DNA from: Mobiluncus sp963511525
Lineage (GTDB): Bacteria; Actinomycetota; Actinomycetes; Actinomycetales; Actinomycetaceae
Reading direction: 5' to 3'
Assembly (NCBI RefSeq): GCF_963511525.1
Contig: NZ_CAUPIY010000007.1
Location: 1-64,000 of the forward strand
Length of the DNA: 64,000 nucleotides
Shown here: positions 58,464 to 64,000 of the stretch, piece by piece
How positions within the stretch are numbered: position 1 is the first letter of the stretch
Layout: each line of letters starts with the position of its first letter
Translations under genes and position numbers: made by a program
Notes under the pieces: generated by a model
Told to the model about the DNA's origin: nothing
Database searches by the model: none
Seen by the model: only the letters and a program-made list of their open reading frames with translations

Positions 58464-61316
58464 ATGAGCGAGGATGCCCCGCAGCTGCTGACCAGTGAAG
58501 ATATCTTTTCGGCTCAGTTCCCTGCGACAAAGTTCCGCGATGGGTACGACCAGAATCAGATTGACGACTACCTCGATGAGGTGGTTCGCGTCCTTTCCTA
58601 TTACGAAGCCCTGAATGCCGCGCCCGAAGCGGAGGTGGATTTGGCTTACATTACTGTCCGCGGCCGGGATGTGCGCGAGGTCGATTTCGACTACACCCGA
58701 ATGCGCGTGGGCTACGACCAAGACGCCGTGGATGACTACTTGGATCAGGTCGCCGCCACTTTGGAGGCATACGAAAAGCTGTACGGCATCCCCCCTTCAG
58801 ACCAGCGCTACCAGGTATTACAGGTGGACGGGGCAGCGCTGGAAGCCGAGGCCGCCGAACAAGCCGCCGCCTCTGGCGAGCTGCCCAACAACGGTATGCC
58901 CGCTGGCGAGGAAACCGTAACCCCGATTGAACTTTCGTCCGAGGCTCCGGCAGAGGCTCCGACCGCGACTCCGGTCGAGGAAAACGCGCCAGAAACCGCC
59001 GCTTCCGCCCCGTCTGTTCCCGCCGAGGCTGAACCTGCGACAGACGAGGACTCTGGGGTGCGTTCTTCCGTTCTGGGTACTCCCACCGGGTCGATTCCCG
59101 CAGTTCAGCCGGTTTCTTTCGAAGAAGCGGTGTTCACCGATTACGGGACTGGCTCGCCTGAAAACGGTGATTTCGGCGGAACGGGTGCCGTAGGTTCCCC
59201 CAACTTTCCTCCGCTCAACTCGCCGGTGTCAGCCGGCCCCGAAACGCCGGCTCAGGAGGCAGCTACGTCCCCGGTCGAGGGCGGTGCCGGCCAGGATGCT
59301 ACCAACGAGGCTTTGCCCACACCGGAGACTGCGACAGAACCGGCCGGCGAACCCAGTAGCGCAACAGCCCCGGCAGACGCCATCCCGGGGGCTGGCGACG
59401 AATGGGGCGAAGTTCCGCAATATCCCGAAACTGCCCAGCAACCGGAAGGTACTGACGCGACAGCTGCTCAACCCTATCCCGAAGCCGGATACGACCCTTA
59501 CCAGTCCTACGGTTATGACGCTTATGGTCAGCCGATGCCCGCAAACCCCGCGGATTATCAAGACAATGCCGGTCAATATCCGGGCTATCCTCCCCAGACC
59601 GGGTACGGCTCACCCTACGGCATGGCGACGCCGGAAGGCTACGGCTATTCGCCGCAAGCTGGGGACGAAAACCAGGCTTATATTCCGGACGACACCACGA
59701 TGGTCATGCCGGTCACTCCCGCCGCGCCCTTGGGAGCCGCAGCTCCGAACGAAACGCCGTCCGAGTATGCTCAGGGCTATGAACAGCCTGGATACTCGGC
59801 AGGATATGAGGTTCCCGCCTCGGAAACGACGCCGGATTACGATTCCAGCTTCGATGCTGACCAGGAAAAGTCCTATGACCTGGAAGAATCCCTGGACGAT
59901 GATTATCCAGAAGAAATCACTTTGGATGACTCCTCCGCTTTGCCGGCAGATTTGACCGACACGCAGGCTGATTCCGCGGCTTTACAGGCGGATTTTTACG
60001 CTCCCGCCACCCCGGAAGAAGCGCCGACGTCCCCCGCTCCGGCGGAGCCTGCCGGTTACTATCCCCCGGAGTCTTTCCCCGAGTCGACAACTCAACCCTA
60101 CGCCGACTTGACGCCGTCCCCTTATGCTGCACCGGAATCACCCGCGGCTACCCCGCTACCGTATGGGATGCCGGAGCAACCCGGCAGCCCCGACGGTTCC
60201 TGGCAGGCGCCAAACCCCTACCAGACCGAAGGATTTACGCCTAACGAGTGGAGCGGCACACCGCAACCGTCGACTTTTGAACAGCCCGCCGCGCAGCCAG
60301 CTGCCCCGGACTTCACGGCAAATGAACCCGTAACCTATCCAGCTCCCGGTTCGGAAACTCCGACAGAACCCGCGATGGATCAGCCCGAGCCGGCCAGCGA
60401 GGTTCCCGCCGCCCCCGCCCAACCCGCCGAGCCCAGCGTTTCGACTTTCCAGATGCCAAAACTGGAAACGGCAGAAATGGGTCAGTTCGAGACCACCCCC
60501 ACCTCGGTCAACGATTTGGGTGCGACACACCCGGATTACGCCACGCCGGGTGAGCCCCTGAAAGCCCCACTGACAGATGTGGTGGCTCCCCCGCTGCCGA
60601 CCCCCGGAGTGGGGATGGATTTGGGTCAAATTCGCGAAAAACTTGAGCACGAACAGGCCGCTCCCCAGGCACAACCGGAGCCGAAGCTGGCCGATGTGCC
60701 GGGGGTTCTGATGACGCCTACCCGCAGTAACGCCACGGTCCCGCCAACTGAAATTCCCGCCACGACCGCGCCGAGTGAGCCGGCCGAGCCAGCCTCGGAG
60801 GAAACCGCCACGGAACACCTTTCCGCGACACGGCTGGAGGAACTGGCGGCGCAGAATGCCGCGTCGGTACCTGATGCGGTGCCGGATATTCCGATGGTCG
60901 ATACCCAATCTGGGGATAATGAATCCGCGACGGGTCAGCCGGCCCCGATTTTCCCGGAGGACTCCAACCCGCGACCCATGCTGCAAGGCGAGGAGCCTTT
61001 GGCAGAGGTCGATCCGGACGGACGTTTCATCCCGCACTTCTTGGCTGGGTATCGGTCGAATTTGGATACTTTCACGTCCGTGTACGGTGCCCTTGACGAG
61101 GGCGGTCCGCGGGCCAAGCCGGCTTCGATTGCGAAACTTGAGGCTCAGCAGCGCCGTAAGTCGATTACCACGGGTTACCTGGTGACAGTAGCCACTTCGC
61201 GACCCCTCGGGGCGGACGATCAGGTCTTTGTGCGTCTCTCGGATGGGCGCGAAGTCCCAGTGACCTCGGCTTCCTCTGACTTTGAGGGTGTTCATCTGAC
61301 CATTCCGCGCGTTTGA
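58464..61316 (+). CDS. Large Pro/Ala-rich protein with two DivIVA-type motifs
   Basis: A 950-residue protein. The N-terminus has two DivIVA N-terminal-type motifs: FPATKFRDGYDQNQIDDYLDEVVRVLSYYE and FDYTRMRVGYDQDAVDDYLDQVAATLEAYE; these helix-loop motifs bind curved membranes in DivIVA/Wag31. About 700 residues of Pro/Glu/Ala/Tyr-rich disorder follow, with Tyr-Gly-rich patches (GYDPYQSYGYDAYGQPMP). A compact C-terminal domain (DTFTSVYGALDEGG...TGYLVTVATSRPLGADDQVFVRLSDGREVPVTS) is not one I recognise. ATG at 58464 (MSEDAPQ) has AAAGGA 8 nt upstream; an ATG at 58389 is less likely. The role may be polar or septal scaffolding; inferred. Confidence 0.75.
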   Translation: MSEDAPQLLTSEDIFSAQFPATKFRDGYDQNQIDDYLDEVVRVLSYYEALNAAPEAEVDLAYITVRGRDVREVDFDYTRMRVGYDQDAVDDYLDQVAATLEAYEKLYGIPPSDQRYQVLQVDGAALEAEAAEQAAASGELPNNGMPAGEETVTPIELSSEAPAEAPTATPVEENAPETAASAPSVPAEAEPATDEDSGVRSSVLGTPTGSIPAVQPVSFEEAVFTDYGTGSPENGDFGGTGAVGSPNFPPLNSPVSAGPETPAQEAATSPVEGGAGQDATNEALPTPETATEPAGEPSSATAPADAIPGAGDEWGEVPQYPETAQQPEGTDATAAQPYPEAGYDPYQSYGYDAYGQPMPANPADYQDNAGQYPGYPPQTGYGSPYGMATPEGYGYSPQAGDENQAYIPDDTTMVMPVTPAAPLGAAAPNETPSEYAQGYEQPGYSAGYEVPASETTPDYDSSFDADQEKSYDLEESLDDDYPEEITLDDSSALPADLTDTQADSAALQADFYAPATPEEAPTSPAPAEPAGYYPPESFPESTTQPYADLTPSPYAAPESPAATPLPYGMPEQPGSPDGSWQAPNPYQTEGFTPNEWSGTPQPSTFEQPAAQPAAPDFTANEPVTYPAPGSETPTEPAMDQPEPASEVPAAPAQPAEPSVSTFQMPKLETAEMGQFETTPTSVNDLGATHPDYATPGEPLKAPLTDVVAPPLPTPGVGMDLGQIREKLEHEQAAPQAQPEPKLADVPGVLMTPTRSNATVPPTEIPATTAPSEPAEPASEETATEHLSATRLEELAAQNAASVPDAVPDIPMVDTQSGDNESATGQPAPIFPEDSNPRPMLQGEEPLAEVDPDGRFIPHFLAGYRSNLDTFTSVYGALDEGGPRAKPASIAKLEAQQRRKSITTGYLVTVATSRPLGADDQVFVRLSDGREVPVTSASSDFEGVHLTIPRV

Positions 61317-61331
61317 AGGTTTTTCTCTCCA

Positions 61332-62396
61332 ATGTCACACACTGCGAAACACAGCAATCCCTACTACGACGCCGCCGACGAGAAGCGGCGCCGGATACGG
61401 CGCGGCTTTGTGGCGCTGGGGGTAACCCTGCTGGCCGGGGGGCTGGTAGCAGGGGCGGTAGCTGTGGCCGTTACCCAGCTGGCTCGCCAGCCTGAGGTGA
61501 GCGCTTCTTCCAGTCCTTCCCCCACCGCGCAGCAGCCGGGGGATTCTGCCGCTTCCGGCACTAAATCTGAAACAGCTACTCCCAGCAGTTCCGCTTCGCC
61601 ATCCGCCCAGGCTACGAGCCCGAGTGAATCTCCTACGTCCCAGGCACCTTCTGCCGCCCAAGTTCAGGGCTGTGACGGCACGGCACTAACATCTCCCGCC
61701 GCCGGGCGGCTCAGCAGCCAGGATTTACGCGCGGCGTTTGAAAAAGTCGGCCGAGACACGGGAGCAACCATTTCCGCGGCCTGGTTTGACCCGGTCAGCT
61801 CCAAGATCGAAACCGCCGGGTCTGGGCAGGCCTGGGTGGCGTGGTCGACCTCAAAAGTTCCGGTTTCTGTGGCGGTGTCCCAGGCCGGGAAGGCGGGGGC
61901 TCTGGCTGGCTCGATGTCGGCGGCTTTGCGTCAGTCGGATAACGGTGCCGCCGAGGCACTGTGGCAGTCCTTGGGCGCAAGTGACGCCGCTCGAGCTCAG
62001 GTCGTCACCCAAGTGCTGCGTCAGGCCGGAGACAACTCGACTACAGTCCCGTCCGTGCGGCTGCGTTCCGGGTTCACAGTTTTTGGGCAAACTCCCTGGA
62101 CCACCGCGTCCCAGGTGGGGTTCATGATGAAACTGCCCTGTTTAGCAGGTTCAGGTCCGGTGGTGTCCAATATGGGGCAAGTCAGCGGCGGCCAACGCTG
62201 GGGAATGGGTCGGCTGCCCGGTGCTACTTTCAAGGGCGGTTGGGGGCCGGGCGTGAGCGGAGGCTACCTGGTGCGCCAGATGGGCTGGTACCAAAACAGT
62301 GAAGGCAAACGGGTGCCCCTGGCTATTGCCGCCCAAGCCGGCTCTTTCGACGGCGGCATCGGCGTGTTGAACAAGCTCATAGCCGCCCTGGGCTGA
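61332..62396 (+). CDS. Membrane-anchored beta-lactamase-like (serine penicillin-recognising) protein
   Basis: A 354-residue protein: cytoplasmic basic head, TM helix (GFVALGVTLLAGGLVAGAVAVAVTQL), Ser/Thr/Pro-rich stalk (residues about 55-115), then a class A beta-lactamase-like fold. The SxxK motif is WSTSKVPVSVAVSQ, the SDN motif is QSDNGAAEALWQSLG, and KGGWGPGVSG may stand for KTG. A Glu166-type omega loop is not obvious, so it may be a DD-peptidase-like or inactive wall protein rather than a resistance enzyme. It starts 15 bp after the DivIVA-type gene, suggesting an operon. Confidence 0.75.
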   Translation: MSHTAKHSNPYYDAADEKRRRIRRGFVALGVTLLAGGLVAGAVAVAVTQLARQPEVSASSSPSPTAQQPGDSAASGTKSETATPSSSASPSAQATSPSESPTSQAPSAAQVQGCDGTALTSPAAGRLSSQDLRAAFEKVGRDTGATISAAWFDPVSSKIETAGSGQAWVAWSTSKVPVSVAVSQAGKAGALAGSMSAALRQSDNGAAEALWQSLGASDAARAQVVTQVLRQAGDNSTTVPSVRLRSGFTVFGQTPWTTASQVGFMMKLPCLAGSGPVVSNMGQVSGGQRWGMGRLPGATFKGGWGPGVSGGYLVRQMGWYQNSEGKRVPLAIAAQAGSFDGGIGVLNKLIAALG

Positions 62397-62397
62397 G

Positions 62398-62937
62398 TTA
62401 CTGCTGGATATAAACCACTGCGTTCTTGCCGCCGGTGCAAACCACCACGCTGGCCTGGGAAAGCTGGCAATACATTTTGTATTCGATATTCGTGACTGGA
62501 CTGTACGCATAGACTGTACCCGTGCCGCTTGACCAGTATGCGTCAGCAACATTTTCCGCAAATTCGCAGCTGGTCACGCTGTTAACCGCGATAGTCGAGC
62601 CACATGTGGCGGTAGCGCCGCTAGGCGGCCAAGGAATATTTTTGGCCTGTCCCCCAGTCACAGTTTGGCCAGGCTGCTGCTGCACTGTGACGGTCGGTGC
62701 CGGGCTAACCATCACTGTAGATGTCGGTTGACCCTGCGGCTGTGCCGCATTGGTGTTGGCTTCAGGCTTATCTTTGCCCAGGAACATCACCGTTAAAACG
62801 ACCGCCAGCCCCACTATGATGATTCCCAAACCAGCGACGATGCCAACCAAAACAGGGTTAACTGAGGACCCTTGTTGCGTCGCAGGGTAGACCATCGGCT
62901 GCTGAGGGGGATACTGAGGAGGATTAGGGTACGTCAT
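62398..62937 (-). CDS. Small membrane-anchored exported protein, function unknown
   Basis: A 179-residue protein: Pro/Gln-rich cytoplasmic N-terminus (MTYPNPPQYPPQQPMVYPA), one TM helix (LVGIVAGLGIIIVGLAVVLTVMFLG), a Pro/Thr/Gln stalk, and a 75-residue exported domain with four Cys (ATCGSTIAV, TSCEFAENVADAY, YKMYCQLS, VVVCTGGKNAVVYI) likely paired as disulfides. Similar architecture is common in actinobacteria. Starts at an ATG with AAGGAGAAAC upstream; it is convergent with the beta-lactamase-like gene with only one base between the stops. Confidence 0.7.
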   Translation of the reverse strand: MTYPNPPQYPPQQPMVYPATQQGSSVNPVLVGIVAGLGIIIVGLAVVLTVMFLGKDKPEANTNAAQPQGQPTSTVMVSPAPTVTVQQQPGQTVTGGQAKNIPWPPSGATATCGSTIAVNSVTSCEFAENVADAYWSSGTGTVYAYSPVTNIEYKMYCQLSQASVVVCTGGKNAVVYIQQ

Positions 62938-62999
62938 AGTTTCTCCTTAGGGACATCTCGAGAAAATGGTACCACCTGTATCCCACGAATATCGCTGTT

Positions 63000-64000
63000 T
63001 TATAAGCCGAGCCTGGCCAGGAGGCCTGTCACGTCACGAGCTGCCCCTTTGTCGGCTGACAGGGCGGTGGCGCCGTAGAGTTTCAGGGCGTCAGAGACTT
63101 CCCGGTCGCGGTGGGGCTGCCACGGGTGCGGGCTTGCCTCCATCGCCGCGCGGCGCCGCTCGATTTCGTCATCTGGCACGTCCAGGGTCAGTTCCTCGCG
63201 GTTTACGTCGATGATGATTTTGTCCCCGTCCTCAATCAGGCCAATCAGCCCGCCCGCGGCTGCTTCGGGGGAAATGTGACCGATAGAAATCCCGGAAGTA
63301 CCGCCGGAAAATCGTCCGTCGGTAATGAGCGCGCAGGTTTTGCCCAAGCCCCGCCCTTTCAGGAAAGACGTGGGATAGAGCATCTCTTGCATCCCCGGTC
63401 CGCCCGCGGGGCCTTCGTAGCGGATCACGACTACGTCCCCGGCCTGCACGGTCTTGTCGAGGATTTTTTCTACGGCTTCCTCCTGGGATTCCATCACGAT
63501 AGCGCGGCCTTCGAAGTGGAACAGTTCGGGGTCAATGCCCGCCGCTTTCACGATAGCGCCGTCGGGTGCCAGGTTTCCGCGCAGCACGGTCAGCCCTCCT
63601 TTCGCCACGTAAGCGTGCGCCACGTCACGAATACAGCCCGCCGCCGCGTCCGTGTCCAGCGTGTCAAAGCGGGCGGTGGCGGAAAAGGCGTGGATAGTGC
63701 GCTGGTTGCCGGGAGCGGCGTGGAACAGGTCGAGAGCCTCCGGGCTGGGTGTGCCACCGCGCACGTCCCAGTCCGCCAGCCAGGCGGCCAGGTCGGGGTA
63801 GCACACAGAATGCACGTTTCGGTTCAACAGCCCGGCACGGTCCAGTTCGCCCAGCAGCGCCGGTACTCCCCCGGCCCGGTGGACGTCCTCCATGTGATAG
63901 TCGTTGTGGTTGGGGGCGACTTTCGCCAAGGTCGGCACGGTGCGTCCAATCTGGGCGATGTCCGCCAGCGTAAAGTCGAGTTCGGCAGCTTGGGCGGCCG
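63000..64000 (-). CDS. ilvD: Dihydroxy-acid dehydratase, C-terminal part (5' end beyond window)
   Basis: About 333 residues of IlvD run from the right edge to a stop at 63000. Markers: ELDFTLADIAQIGRTVPTLAKVAPNHNDYHMEDVHRAGGVPALL (in parts), LRGNLAPDGAIVKAAG, VVIRYEGPAGGPGMQEMLYPTSFLKGRGLGKTCALITDGRFSGGTSG (in parts) and GHISPEAAAGG. These surround the Ser active-site region ITDGRFSGGTSG of the family. It makes branched-chain 2-oxo acids in valine, isoleucine and leucine synthesis, complementing leuCD in this window. The Fe-S Cys ligands of the N-terminal half are outside. Confidence 0.93.
   Translation of the reverse strand, partial: AAQAAELDFTLADIAQIGRTVPTLAKVAPNHNDYHMEDVHRAGGVPALLGELDRAGLLNRNVHSVCYPDLAAWLADWDVRGGTPSPEALDLFHAAPGNQRTIHAFSATARFDTLDTDAAAGCIRDVAHAYVAKGGLTVLRGNLAPDGAIVKAAGIDPELFHFEGRAIVMESQEEAVEKILDKTVQAGDVVVIRYEGPAGGPGMQEMLYPTSFLKGRGLGKTCALITDGRFSGGTSGISIGHISPEAAAGGLIGLIEDGDKIIIDVNREELTLDVPDDEIERRRAAMEASPHPWQPHRDREVSDALKLYGATALSADKGAARDVTGLLARLGL

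Overview
The window looks like chromosomal DNA of a moderately GC-rich, anaerobic, motile actinobacterium. A Mobiluncus-like member of the Actinomycetaceae fits best. This is inferred from three things: an anaerobic glycerol-3-phosphate dehydrogenase set (glpABC) with glpK, two chemoreceptor genes (unusual in this family except in flagellated Mobiluncus), and Actinobacteria-type proteins such as an IclR regulator beside leuCD, a DivIVA-domain protein and a DUF3516 helicase. No species-level marker such as 16S rRNA is present.

Region 1 (1-6.2 kb) is envelope-related. It holds a truncated exported protein with a proline-rich octapeptide repeat tail, a small membrane protein, a secreted protein with cell-wall-binding-2 repeats, a potassium-channel-like protein and a membrane-anchored NodB polysaccharide deacetylase. 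Region 2 (6.4-18.6 kb) is a defence and stability island. It holds an AbrB/PIN toxin-antitoxin pair, a complete type I restriction-modification operon (hsdM-hsdS-rhuM-hsdR), an ATPase plus subtilase pair matching the IetAS anti-phage system, and a RelB/YafQ-like toxin-antitoxin pair. A relic of a second rhuM gene and short direct repeats mark the joints between these modules.

Region 3 (18.7-32.3 kb) is a patchwork of mobile DNA that ends at ssrA (tmRNA). After two small membrane proteins come clusters of short repeats and a gene remnant, then an arsenic module (fused ArsR-ArsC, ArsD, ArsA, no pump gene in the window). Next is a mobilizable element of about 8 kb. It carries a large serine recombinase, an AT-rich AlkD/HEAT-like passenger gene, a MobA relaxase and MobC with an oriT-like inverted repeat, a P4-type primase-helicase and an Xis-like protein. 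It also has an array of about sixteen TGGCACA motifs bounded by two copies of a 22-bp palindromic unit. I interpret that array as the element's replication origin, and it is the most interesting structure in the window. An 18-bp copy of the tmRNA T-arm sequence lies at each end of the element, but in inverted orientation.

Region 4 (32.5-64 kb) is core chromosome: glpABC-glpK, an ATP-grasp enzyme, ddl, murA-plsC, leuCD with a divergent IclR regulator, tRNA-Glu and tRNA-Gln, two tandem chemoreceptors, gltX, an FAH-family hydrolase with a large DUF3516 helicase, another PIN toxin-antitoxin pair, rpiB, a long Pro/Ala-rich DivIVA-domain protein, a membrane-anchored beta-lactamase-like protein, and the 3' part of ilvD at the right edge.
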